Shown here: positions 7,664 to 15,074 of the stretch, piece after piece | Position numbering within the stretch: the stretch's first letter is position 1 | How the letters are laid out: each line of letters begins with the position of its first letter | Assembly (NCBI GenBank): GCA_937952095.1 | Contig: CALFYG010000277.1 | Location: 1 to 43,234 of the forward strand | Direction: 5' to 3' | DNA length: 43,234 nucleotides | Origin: an uncultured Micrococcales bacterium | GTDB lineage: Bacteria; Actinomycetota; Actinomycetes; S36-B12; UBA10799 | Made by a program: the position numbers and the translations under genes | Notes under the pieces: model-generated | Told to the model about the DNA's origin: nothing | Seen by the model: only the letters and a program-made list of their open reading frames with translations | Database searches by the model: none

Positions 7664-10068
7664 CCCTGAGCCACCACCCGATCCCGGCCATCGAGCTTGG
7701 CCTGGTACATGGCCTGGTCGGCGCGCGCCAACAGCGAATCCATGGGCTCGTCCGGCCGTGCCAGCACCACTCCGATGCTGATGGTCGCGGACATGGGACC
7801 CTCGTCGGTCTCCACCGGAACCCGCACCTCACTGCGGACGGTCTCCGCGACCGTGACCGCGTCCGCCAGGGTGTCCACACCGTCGAGGACGATCAGGATC
7901 TCGTCCCCACCGATGCGGGCCACAAGGTCGTCACCCCGCACTGACTCCCGGATCCGGCCGGCGAGGGCGGCGAGGACCTGGTCGCCGGTGGCGTGGCCGA
8001 ACTGATCGTTCACCGACTTGAAGCCGTCCAGATCGCAGTACGCCAGCGCCAGACCGGTGGCCCGCCGACCCCCTCGGGTCAGCCGGGATTCGAGCCGCTC
8101 GAGCAGTTCGGCCCGGTTCAGCAGCCCGGTGACCGAGTCCCACCGGGCACGCCGTTCCAGTTCCTGCTCCGCCGCCACCTGGTCGTCGACGATGCGCAGA
8201 GATGAGATCTCGCCGTCCGCATGTCCGCCGGCGGAGATGTACTGCCGGACGTGGGCCTCCACCCAGTGGTACTGCCCGGACAGCCCGCCGAACTTCCCCC
8301 TCCGCACCACGGTTCCTCCGGATTCGACCTGAGTCACCCCGCGGAAGAATTCCGGCAGGTCGTCGGGGTGGATGTAGTCCATGGTGCGCGTCCCGAGGTA
8401 GTCCTCAGGCGCACCACCGAACGCCTCGGTGACGGATGGCGACACCCAGACGATGCGGCCTTCGCGTGTGTGGACGACGACGTCGGTGACGTTCTCCGCC
8501 AGCAGTCGGTACTTCTCCTCACGCTGCGCCAGGCGCTCCTCCGCCCACATCTGCTGGGAGACGTCGCGTGCCTGCACCACGCGCAACTCGGCATCGGTCT
8601 GCGGGTCGTCGAACGGCTGCGCCAGCGCCTCCATCCACCGGTAGGCCCCGTCAGGCAGCCGCCAGCGGTACCGGATCCGCAACTCCCCGCCGTCTGGCAC
8701 TGCGGCCTGGGCGATCATGAGCCGTTCCCGGTCATCGGGGTGCAGGTAGTCCGGCAGTGAGTGGCCAACGATCTCATCGGGGTCCAAGCCCAAAGTGGGC
8801 TCCCCGGAGGGCGACATCCAGACCAGCCGCATCTGCTCGTCACACAGGAAGATCACGTCGGTGGAGTTCTCCGCGAGCAATCGGAAGCGCCGTTCGGAGT
8901 CCGCGAGCGCCGCGAGATCGTGCTCACGCTGCGTGACATCCCGCCAGGTGATGCTCACGGCGTCCCCGACCTTGACCGCGCGCACATCGAACAGTCGGGA
9001 GGCCCCGGGCGCCGTCTGATCGGTGGTGTAGGGCACGGCGTCGGCGGCCAGCGGTGTCCCGCGCTCGACGACCATCGCCAGCAGACCCAAGAGGTGGTCC
9101 ACCGCGACCGGCGGGACCGCCTCGACGAAACTCGCGCCGATCAGTGACGTCCGATCCAGATGCGTGTGCCCGGCGGCAGCGGCATTGATCTCGGCGATGC
9201 GGAAGTCCACAAGCCGATCGGTCTCATCACGCACCGCATAGAGCAGGGCATGGGGGTCCAGCATCGCGTCGAGGGTGCCCTGCCACAGGTCGGCGGCGTC
9301 CTGCGCGGCCTGCTGTGCCCGCACCTGCGCATCCACGTCGCGCAGCCCGATGGACGCGCCGACGTAGACCCCGTTCTCGGAGAGGCGGCGCGACACCACG
9401 GACATGTGGCGGAACGTGCCGTTCTTGGCCCGGATCCGGACCACGACCCCTTCGCGGATGACACCGCGCGCCACATCGTTGCGGACGGATTCCCCCACGT
9501 GACGGTCGTGCGGATGTATCGCATCGAGGATGTCGGTTCCCTCGAGTTCCTCGGCCGACCACCCGAGCAGGGTCTCCACCGATGGCGACACCCACTGGAT
9601 GATCCCGGCCGCGTCACGCATCAGCACCACGTCGGCCGCGTTCTCAGCCAGCATCCGACTGCGGTGCTCGGACTCCTGGATCTCGTCGAAAGCGTCGGCG
9701 AACGCGGTCACATCGCGCCACGTGGCGCAGACGTCGGTCCCGACCGGGACCACACGCACCGCCAGGGTGCGGGTCGCACCGATACCGGGGATCTGGACCT
9801 CCTGCCGGTCGATCGACAGCGGTTCGCCCGACTCGGCCACCTGCCGAGCATGGTCGAACAGATCGGCGCGCTCCGGGAAGGCCTGCGTGAGCGTGAGGCC
9901 CACGAACGGCTGCATCGTGGGCGGGACGACGGCCTTGACCGCGTCGTTGGCCGCGATGATCTGCATGTCGGTGATGGCCCCGGCGTCATCACGTACAGGG
10001 CGCAGGAGGATGAGCGGATCCGGGAGGGCATCGAGCACCTCCCACGCGTCCCTGTCCAGGGACGACAC
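7660..10068 (-). CDS. Multi-PAS (five) GGDEF diguanylate cyclase
   Basis: 802 aa from the GTG at 10068. Five PAS-like units can be followed: L-D-A-L-P-D-P-L-I-L-L; M-L-A-E-N-A-A-D-V-V-L; D-A-M-L-D-P-H-A-L-L-Y; L-L-A-E-N-S-T-D-V-I-F; L-L-A-E-N-V-T-D-V-V-V; units 1 and 3 resemble each other, as do 2, 4 and 5, suggesting internal duplication. The C-terminal GGDEF domain has R-I-G-G-D-E-I (Ile in place of Phe, near residue 720) with I-site R-G-D-D five residues earlier. The frame stays open to a GTG at 10149, but a TACAAT -10 box (10113-10108) lies inside that extension, so the shorter start is preferred. No membrane segment is seen. Confidence 0.88.
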   Translation of the reverse strand: MSSLDRDAWEVLDALPDPLILLRPVRDDAGAITDMQIIAANDAVKAVVPPTMQPFVGLTLTQAFPERADLFDHARQVAESGEPLSIDRQEVQIPGIGATRTLAVRVVPVGTDVCATWRDVTAFADAFDEIQESEHRSRMLAENAADVVLMRDAAGIIQWVSPSVETLLGWSAEELEGTDILDAIHPHDRHVGESVRNDVARGVIREGVVVRIRAKNGTFRHMSVVSRRLSENGVYVGASIGLRDVDAQVRAQQAAQDAADLWQGTLDAMLDPHALLYAVRDETDRLVDFRIAEINAAAAGHTHLDRTSLIGASFVEAVPPVAVDHLLGLLAMVVERGTPLAADAVPYTTDQTAPGASRLFDVRAVKVGDAVSITWRDVTQREHDLAALADSERRFRLLAENSTDVIFLCDEQMRLVWMSPSGEPTLGLDPDEIVGHSLPDYLHPDDRERLMIAQAAVPDGGELRIRYRWRLPDGAYRWMEALAQPFDDPQTDAELRVVQARDVSQQMWAEERLAQREEKYRLLAENVTDVVVHTREGRIVWVSPSVTEAFGGAPEDYLGTRTMDYIHPDDLPEFFRGVTQVESGGTVVRRGKFGGLSGQYHWVEAHVRQYISAGGHADGEISSLRIVDDQVAAEQELERRARWDSVTGLLNRAELLERLESRLTRGGRRATGLALAYCDLDGFKSVNDQFGHATGDQVLAALAGRIRESVRGDDLVARIGGDEILIVLDGVDTLADAVTVAETVRSEVRVPVETDEGPMSATISIGVVLARPDEPMDSLLARADQAMYQAKLDGRDRVVAQG

Positions 10069-10107
10069 GTTTCCTGCCAGTACCGCGACTCCTGTCGTAC
10101 TCGCGAA

Positions 10108-10113
10108 ATTGTA
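10108..10113 (-). promoter_or_regulatory. -10 box of the five-PAS GGDEF gene
   Basis: TACAAT on the minus strand (5 of 6 consensus bases), about 40 nt upstream of the GTG at 10068. No convincing -35 is seen at 16-18 bp spacing. Its position inside the longest open frame argues for the shorter start. Confidence 0.45.
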
Positions 10114-10190
10114 GGCGAGTAGCGATATCCGATTCCTGATGATCAACACCGTCGGCGAGCAGATGGGGCTGCCGGTGAGACGATGTCCAC

Positions 10191-11030
10191 ATGCCTCTGC
10201 TGCACACCTCCCGTGGCGATTTCGAGACGATCGTCGACGGTCCGGAAGACGGCCCCCTCGTGCTCCTGCTGCACGGCTTCCCCGAACTCAACATCTCCTG
10301 GCGCCATCAGATCCCGGTGCTCGCGGCCGCGGGCTACCGCGTCGTGGCGCCCAACCAGCGCGGCTACAAGGGTTCGGTGCGCCACGGTTCGTACGCCACG
10401 GCCGACCTCGCCGCCGACGTGGTCGCGATGATCGACGCCCTCGGCGCGGACAAGGCCATCATCGTGGGGCACGACTGGGGCGGCGGGGTCGCTTGGACAC
10501 TGACCCACCTCCACCCCGAACGGGTCGAGCGGCTCGTCGCGATGAACTGTCCCCCGCCGGCCGTGATGGTCCACGAGTTCGCCACGAACCCGGCCCAGCT
10601 GGCGAAGTCCTGGTACATGTTCTTCTTCCAGATCCCGCGCCTGCCGGAGAAGTTCGTGGTGGCCAACATGCCACGCGCACTCATCGGCGGGTCGTACAAC
10701 CGGAAGGCCTGGGAACCCGAGGAACTCGCCGAGTACGAAGCGGCGTTCGCCACGCCGGAGGATGCCCGCGGCCCGGTGAACTGGTATCGCGGCGCGATGC
10801 GCCATCCGCTGCGCAATGCGCCGCCGATCACGGTGCCGGTGCTCATCATCTGGGGCACGCAGGACCGTTTCCTGGGCATGGAGCTGATCGCACCGCAGTC
10901 CCTGCGCCGGGCCATCGCCTACGGCAACGAGCCGGACATCGTGCTCATCGACGAGGCGGGGCATTTCGTGCAGAACGAGGCGCCGGAGGCCGTCAACGAG
11001 GCACTGTTGGCGTGGCTCGGCCCGGCCTGA
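10191..11030 (+). CDS. Alpha/beta hydrolase, epoxide hydrolase-like
   Basis: 279 aa. H-G-F-P-E (oxyanion motif of epoxide hydrolases, normally HGxP), nucleophile elbow G-H-D-W-G-G with Asp rather than Ser, acid in G-T-Q-D-R-F and base in E-A-G-H-F-V-Q. A cap region with M-F-F-F-Q-I-P and N-W-Y-R-G-A-M lies between, and these Tyr residues fit the epoxide-opening tyrosines. The Asp nucleophile means an epoxide hydrolase or haloalkane dehalogenase; the HGFPE and paired cap tyrosines favour epoxide hydrolase. The product would be a diol. The start ATG at 10191 is the natural N-terminus of the fold; no strong RBS is seen. Confidence 0.85.
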   Translation: MPLLHTSRGDFETIVDGPEDGPLVLLLHGFPELNISWRHQIPVLAAAGYRVVAPNQRGYKGSVRHGSYATADLAADVVAMIDALGADKAIIVGHDWGGGVAWTLTHLHPERVERLVAMNCPPPAVMVHEFATNPAQLAKSWYMFFFQIPRLPEKFVVANMPRALIGGSYNRKAWEPEELAEYEAAFATPEDARGPVNWYRGAMRHPLRNAPPITVPVLIIWGTQDRFLGMELIAPQSLRRAIAYGNEPDIVLIDEAGHFVQNEAPEAVNEALLAWLGPA

Positions 11031-11097
11031 TGTGGTGGCGGGCCACGAGCAGATCGCGCCCACGACCAGTAACTGGCCCGAAGCGCAATCTGCCCTT

Positions 11098-13017
11098 TCA
11101 GCGCACCTGCCGCGCCAGCACCTCGGGGTCGGTGGTGGGGGCATCGCACACGAACTGCCGGCAGACGTACGCGGTGTCCTGCCCCCCGATGCGCGACCGC
11201 CCCTCGCACAACGGCCCCGACAACGCGACCACCGCACCCGGCGCGGTACCGGCAAGTGCTGTCACGTGCATGGGCGATCCGACGCCCGCGAGGAGCGCCA
11301 CCTCCCGGGGACCATCGACCAGCGCCTCCAGAACCGCCAAGCCGTGACCCCAGAACTGCGGGTATCCCGCGAGATGTGCCGCCCGCCCGAGCATCTGCTC
11401 GGCACGTGATCGGCCGGCCATCTCGCCGGTGAGGGCCGACGCGGTGAGCAAGGCCTCCGCCGCCAGGCTCCAGCCCGAGGGGGTCGCGTTGTCCGTCATG
11501 TCGATCCCCGCGGTCGGGACATCGGTGGCAGCGGTGTCCCGATCCTGGTCGAGGAACACCCCACTGAGGTCGGTGACCAGTTGCAGACCCCGGTCGAGAT
11601 CCTCGCCGGTCACGGCGCACAGAGTGAATTCCGCGCATGCCAGCGCCGCGTAGTCCTCGAGGACCCCGAGCGCCGCCCCGGGGACGCCGTCCCGGGACAC
11701 CCGTCGGACGTCCCCCTCGACAACGTTGTGCGCCCACAGCGCATCGCGACACTCCACGGCCGACTGCGTCCACTCCGGACGGCCGAGCAGCGCCCCGGCC
11801 TCTGCCAGGCCCGCGATCGCCCAGGCGTTCCACGCGACCACCACCTTGTCGTCGCGCCCCGGTCGGGGACGTTCGCTGCGGGCCGCGCGCAAGGCAGCCC
11901 GGACCTGCGGCCAGTCCGAGCCAGGATCGACCGGTCGCTGCAACACCGAGGTGCGGTGCTCGAACGTCCCACCCTCGGTCACACCGAACATCTCAGGATC
12001 GGCGCCGACCGCCCGCAACTGCTCCGGCGTCCACACGTAGAAGGCCCCTTCCCGCCCTTCGGAGTCAGCGTCGAGGGACGCGGCGAAACAGCCCTGCGGG
12101 GTACGCATCTCGGACAGCAGGAATTCGGCGGTCTCGGCGACCACGGACCGGGCCAACTCGGATCCGGTCTGCCGCCACCAATGCAGATAGACCCGCAGCA
12201 GCAATGCGTTGTCGTAGAGCATCTTCTCGAAGTGCGGCACCAGCCACGCGGTATCGACGCTGTACCGGGCGAATCCGCCGGCCAGTTGGTCGTACATCCC
12301 ACCGGAAGCCATCGCCGTCAAGGTCCGCTCGACCATCTCGAGACTGCGCGGATCCCCGGTGCGCGCGTGGTGACGCAGCAGGAACTCGTGCACCATCGGC
12401 TGTGGGAACTTCGGCGCCCGACCGAATCCGCCGTGACGCGCGTCGAAGGAGTCGCTGAGCATCTCCACGGCCTGGGTCGCCACGCCCTCGTCCACGGCGA
12501 CCGCTGACGGAACGGCTGTGCGCAATCCGGCGCTGATCTGGGCGGCCGAGGCCAGCACACGGTCGCGCTGATCCCGCCAGGCGTCGGAGACCGCCTCGAG
12601 CACGAGCCGGAAACTCGGCATCCCGGAGCGCGGTTCGGGCGGGTAGTAGGTGCCGGCGTAGAAGGGCCGCCGTTCGTGATCGAGGAACACCGTCATCGGC
12701 CAGCCGCCGTGACCTGTCATCGCTGTCGTGGCCGCCATGTACATGGCATCGACGTCCGGGCGCTCCTCGCGGTCGACCTTGATGCTCACGAACCGCTCGT
12801 TCATCAACGCAGCGATCGCCGGGTCCTCGAACGACTCGTGTGCCATGACGTGGCACCAGTGGCACGCGGCGTAGCCGACCGACAGCACCACGGGAACGTC
12901 CCGGCGCACCGCCTCGTCGAATGCGTCCTCCTGCCACTCCCACCAGTCCACGGGATTGTCGGCGTGCGCCAACAGGTAGGGGCTGATGATCTGATCCCGC
13001 CGGTCGCGCATCCTCAC
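11098..13017 (-). CDS. DUF255 / YyaL-type thioredoxin-domain protein
   Basis: 639 aa. The N-terminal 160 residues form the DUF255 thioredoxin-like domain: S-P-Y-L-L-A-H-A-D-N-P-V-D-W-W and a C-H-W-C-H active site at 52-56, followed by W-P-M-T-V-F-L-D. The rest is an alpha/alpha-barrel region (six-hairpin type) with H-F-E-K-M-L-Y-D-N-A, as in YyaL and the animal SPATA20 protein. The biochemical role of this family is not settled; a thiol-redox or sugar-related role has been suggested from folds only. GTG at 13017 has AGGGAG 6 nt upstream; ATG at 13011 is the alternative. It points toward the epoxide-hydrolase-like gene, separated by 67 bp. Confidence 0.9.
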   Translation of the reverse strand: MRMRDRRDQIISPYLLAHADNPVDWWEWQEDAFDEAVRRDVPVVLSVGYAACHWCHVMAHESFEDPAIAALMNERFVSIKVDREERPDVDAMYMAATTAMTGHGGWPMTVFLDHERRPFYAGTYYPPEPRSGMPSFRLVLEAVSDAWRDQRDRVLASAAQISAGLRTAVPSAVAVDEGVATQAVEMLSDSFDARHGGFGRAPKFPQPMVHEFLLRHHARTGDPRSLEMVERTLTAMASGGMYDQLAGGFARYSVDTAWLVPHFEKMLYDNALLLRVYLHWWRQTGSELARSVVAETAEFLLSEMRTPQGCFAASLDADSEGREGAFYVWTPEQLRAVGADPEMFGVTEGGTFEHRTSVLQRPVDPGSDWPQVRAALRAARSERPRPGRDDKVVVAWNAWAIAGLAEAGALLGRPEWTQSAVECRDALWAHNVVEGDVRRVSRDGVPGAALGVLEDYAALACAEFTLCAVTGEDLDRGLQLVTDLSGVFLDQDRDTAATDVPTAGIDMTDNATPSGWSLAAEALLTASALTGEMAGRSRAEQMLGRAAHLAGYPQFWGHGLAVLEALVDGPREVALLAGVGSPMHVTALAGTAPGAVVALSGPLCEGRSRIGGQDTAYVCRQFVCDAPTTDPEVLARQVR

Positions 13018-13203
13018 CGGAGTCTCCCTACCCGCTCATGCCTGCGACGAGTCGCGGCGTCACTGGGACGACAGTGGTGCGCCCCTGTGTGAAGTCTGCC
13101 TCCGAGCGCGAGAACTCGCCTTCGGAACCCGCTCCCCCGCTACCCGTCGGCCTGGGAACCAAACCCGCTCACCGGACAGACAGACAGGCCGCCGCGGCAC
13201 GCG

Positions 13204-13713
13204 TCACTCGACGATGTCGTCCATCCGCTGTGCGAGCTCGGCAGCCAGGTGCGGATCCAGAGCAGCGGCGATGACACTCATCGATACGGACAAGGAGCGC
13301 ACCTGCTCGGGCGGCAGGGACTCGAACACCAGGCGCTTGACTTCTCGCGCGTGACCCGGCGCCACCTTCTTGACGTGCCGCCACCCGGCCGGGGTCAGAG
13401 TCACGACGGTGTGGCGCGGCCCGCCGACACCGGGACGGCGCTCGACCCATCCGGCCTTGGAAAGCCGGGTGATCGCATGGGACAGGCGCGACAGCGATCC
13501 CTGCGTGAACGCCGAGAGTGATGACGTTGCCAGGGAGCGGTTCGGCGCTTCCGAGAGCCCCGCAAGGATGAGGTACTCGAAGAGATTCAGCCCACCGTCC
13601 CTCTTCAATTGCGCGTCGAGTGCAGCGGGCAGAGCCATGATCACCGCGCCGAGCGGCAGCCATGCGCGCATCTGCTCAGGACTGAGCCACGGGTCCGAGT
13701 CACTCTCCGGCAC
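13204..13713 (-). CDS. MarR family transcriptional regulator
   Basis: 169 aa. Winged-helix core with F-E-Y-L-I-L-A-G-L-S-E-A, recognition helix S-L-S-R-L-S-H-A-I-T-R-L and wing G-W-V-E-R-R-P-G-V-G-G-P-R-H-T-V-V-T-L-T (in two parts), a typical MarR order, with dimerising helices at both ends. No conserved Cys that would mark an OhrR-type peroxide sensor is visible. It is divergent from a DoxX gene over a 75-bp spacer carrying two matching inverted repeats, so self-regulation plus control of doxX is the likely job. MarR proteins usually repress until a phenolic or oxidant ligand binds; the ligand is unknown here. Confidence 0.9.
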   Translation of the reverse strand: MPESDSDPWLSPEQMRAWLPLGAVIMALPAALDAQLKRDGGLNLFEYLILAGLSEAPNRSLATSSLSAFTQGSLSRLSHAITRLSKAGWVERRPGVGGPRHTVVTLTPAGWRHVKKVAPGHAREVKRLVFESLPPEQVRSLSVSMSVIAAALDPHLAAELAQRMDDIVE

Positions 13714-13732
13714 AGTAGAAGCCTAGTCCGAC

Positions 13733-13761
13733 TTGAAACTTCAACTCAAGTCCTTTACTGT
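13733..13761 (+). promoter_or_regulatory. doxX promoter
   Basis: TTGAAA (13733-13738) and TACTGT (13756-13761) are separated by exactly 17 bp, giving a sigma-70-type promoter for the DoxX gene. The -35 lies in operator site 1 and the start site would fall in operator site 2, so a bound repressor would block it. Confidence 0.65.
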
Positions 13762-13774
13762 ATTGAACGTTCAA
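13733..13774. promoter_or_regulatory. Twin MarR operator, TTGAA-N2-TTCAA twice
   Basis: Site 1 is TTGAA-AC-TTCAA (13733-13744) and site 2 is TTGAA-CG-TTCAA (13763-13774). They share both arms and are 30 bp apart start to start, nearly three helical turns, so two dimers could bind the same DNA face. They bracket the doxX promoter and lie between the divergent marR and doxX genes. AAGGAG (13778-13783) follows as the doxX RBS. Confidence 0.75.
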
Positions 13775-13788
13775 CATAAGGAGATTCG

Positions 13789-14160
13789 ATGAACATCGCA
13801 CTCTGGGTCGTCACCGTCGTGCTGGCCCTCGTGTTCCTCGCGGCCGGCGCCATGAAGGCGACCCGGTCGAAGGAGACTTTGGCCGACAAGATGGCGTGGG
13901 TGGAGGACTTCTCGAGTGGCACCATCAAGACCATCGGAGTTCTCGAGATCCTTGGCGCCATGGGCCTCGTGCTGCCTGCGGTGACAGGCATCGCCCCGAT
14001 ACTCGTCCCACTGGCGGCCGTCGGTCTCGCTCTGACCCAAGCCGGGGCTGTCGTTGTCCACGCCCGCCGCGGCGAGACGGCGAACATCGTCGTGAACATC
14101 GTGCTGCTGGCGATGGCGCTGTTCGTGGCCTGGGGCCGGTTCGGGCCGTACGCCTTCTGA
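13789..14160 (+). CDS. DoxX family membrane protein
   Basis: 123 aa with four predicted transmembrane helices (about 4-20, 43-62, 66-86 and 98-115). The first helix ends F-L-A-A-G-A-M-K, the usual DoxX signature (F-x-x-x-G-x-x-K). DoxX-like proteins sit in the membrane and are associated with quinone/thiol redox balance and thiosulfate or antioxidant systems; in mycobacteria a DoxX protein partners SodA and SseA, but neither is seen here. AAGGAG is 5 nt before the ATG. Divergent MarR regulation is strongly suggested by the operator pair. A perfect 15-bp hairpin follows the stop. Confidence 0.85.
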   Translation: MNIALWVVTVVLALVFLAAGAMKATRSKETLADKMAWVEDFSSGTIKTIGVLEILGAMGLVLPAVTGIAPILVPLAAVGLALTQAGAVVVHARRGETANIVVNIVLLAMALFVAWGRFGPYAF

Positions 14161-14170
14161 TTCCGACCAA

Positions 14171-14210
14171 AGATGTGGGCGACGGCGCTGGTGCACCGTC
14201 GCCCACATCT
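14171..14210. terminator. Bidirectional terminator between doxX and the peroxiredoxin gene
   Basis: Perfect 15-bp inverted repeat (AGATGTGGGCGACGG at 14171-14185, its complement at 14196-14210) with a 10-nt loop, midway between two convergent genes. There is no strong T-run on either side, which is common for GC-rich actinomycete terminators. Confidence 0.75.
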
Positions 14211-14219
14211 CGTAAGCCG

Positions 14220-14852
14220 TCAGGCAGTCGGCTGCGGAGTCCACCGCAGGTAGGGCTTCACCTCTTCGACCTCACCGAACTTCGCCTTCGCGTCCTCGGT
14301 GGAGATGGTCGGGGCGACGATCACGCGCTCGCCCGGTTCCCAGTCGACTGGCGTGGACACCGGCACGAGGTCGGTGAGCTGCAGCGCGTCGATCACCCGC
14401 AGGATCTCGTCGAAGTTGCGGCCGACCGACTTCGGGTAGGTCAGCGTGAGCCGGACCTTGTTCGAGGGGTCGATGATGAACACCGAGCGCACCGTGGAGG
14501 TGTCGCCCTCGCCGGGGTGGATCATGTCGTAGGTCAGCGAGACGGCCTTGTCAGGGTCGGCGATGATCGGGAAGTTCAGGTCGGTGCCCCCGACGTCCCC
14601 GATGTCACCGGCCCACTGCTGGTGGGACTCCAGCGGGTCCACCGAGATCGCGATCGGCTTGACGCCGCGGCGGTCGAACTCCGCCTGCAGGGCGGCGGTG
14701 CGCCCGAGCTCGGTCGTGCAGACGGGGGTGAAGTCGGCGGGGTGACTGAAGAACACGGCCCAGCTGCCGGCCTTCCAGTCGTGGAAGCTGATCGGCCCGT
14801 CGGTGGTCTCAGCGGTGAAATCGGGGGCGACGTCGCCAAGGCGGATGGTCAT
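14220..14852 (-). CDS. 1-Cys-type peroxiredoxin (AhpC/TSA family, Prx6-like)
   Basis: 210 aa from the ATG at 14852, chosen because AAGGAG lies 8 nt upstream and M-T-I-R-L-G-D-V-A-P-D-F is the normal N-terminus. Catalytic loop H-P-A-D-F-T-P-V-C-T-T-E, then S-V-D-P-L-E-S-H and the Prx6-like C-terminus W-E-P-G-E-R-V-I-V-A-P. No resolving Cys of the 2-Cys type is evident. It reduces peroxides in the cytosol. The 5' region holds a Cys-tipped leader peptide and hairpin (next entries), suggesting that supply of cysteine or charged tRNA-Cys affects expression. Confidence 0.93.
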   Translation of the reverse strand: MTIRLGDVAPDFTAETTDGPISFHDWKAGSWAVFFSHPADFTPVCTTELGRTAALQAEFDRRGVKPIAISVDPLESHQQWAGDIGDVGGTDLNFPIIADPDKAVSLTYDMIHPGEGDTSTVRSVFIIDPSNKVRLTLTYPKSVGRNFDEILRVIDALQLTDLVPVSTPVDWEPGERVIVAPTISTEDAKAKFGEVEEVKPYLRWTPQPTA

Positions 14853-14905
14853 TGAACGGTCTCCTTGCAGTAGGGATGGAAAGAATGACGGAAGGGTGCG
14901 AAGGC

Positions 14906-14939
14906 CGCCTGAACCCCGCGGAGGGCAGAGGTTCAGGCG
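14906..14939 (-). promoter_or_regulatory. Attenuator-like hairpin in the peroxiredoxin leader
   Basis: CGCCTGAACC and GGTTCAGGCG form a perfect 10-bp stem with a 14-nt loop. On the minus strand the first arm contains the TGA stop of the leader peptide, so a ribosome finishing or stalling at the preceding Cys codons would control whether the stem can form. The peroxiredoxin RBS lies about 40 nt downstream. Confidence 0.6.
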
Positions 14940-15013
14940 CAAAGACACGACGCGCTGAACACACACATGTGGTCGATCTCCCGACAGGAGATGAGGGCCA
15001 CGTGTACGCGCAT
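14933..15013 (-). CDS. 26-aa cysteine-tipped leader peptide upstream of the peroxiredoxin
   Basis: Reads M-R-V-H-V-A-L-I-S-C-R-E-I-D-H-M-C-V-F-S then A-S-C-L-C-A stop: four Cys, two of them in the last four residues. A TANNNT box (TAGCCT, 15026-15021) ends 7 nt before the ATG, so the peptide would be made from a leaderless mRNA. Short leaderless ORFs ending in Cys runs, with R-x-x-D-H/L-C-x-x-S/A-type sequences, are known in actinomycetes ahead of sulfur and redox genes, where Cys starvation stalls the ribosome and exposes the downstream gene. Length, Cys placement and the overlapping hairpin all fit. A chance ORF cannot be excluded. Confidence 0.6.
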   Translation of the reverse strand: MRVHVALISCREIDHMCVFSASCLCA

Positions 15014-15020
15014 GCGAGTG

Positions 15021-15037
15021 AGGCTAACACGCGTGTT
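15021..15037. promoter_or_regulatory. Leader-peptide promoter -10 with adjoining 12-bp palindrome
   Basis: TAGCCT on the minus strand (15026-15021) is the -10 of the leader peptide. It abuts AACACGCGTGTT (15026-15037), a perfect palindrome in the spacer of this promoter and upstream of the divergent quinone-oxidoreductase gene, a possible shared operator. The binding protein is unknown. Confidence 0.45.
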
Positions 15038-15074
15038 CCGACCCTTGATCGACCCCCCGCTAGGCTCGGGTGCC

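Noticed and set aside
13018..13203. Small gene or RNA between the DUF255 and marR genes
   Set aside because: No frame with start, RBS and reasonable composition, and no strong fold found by eye.
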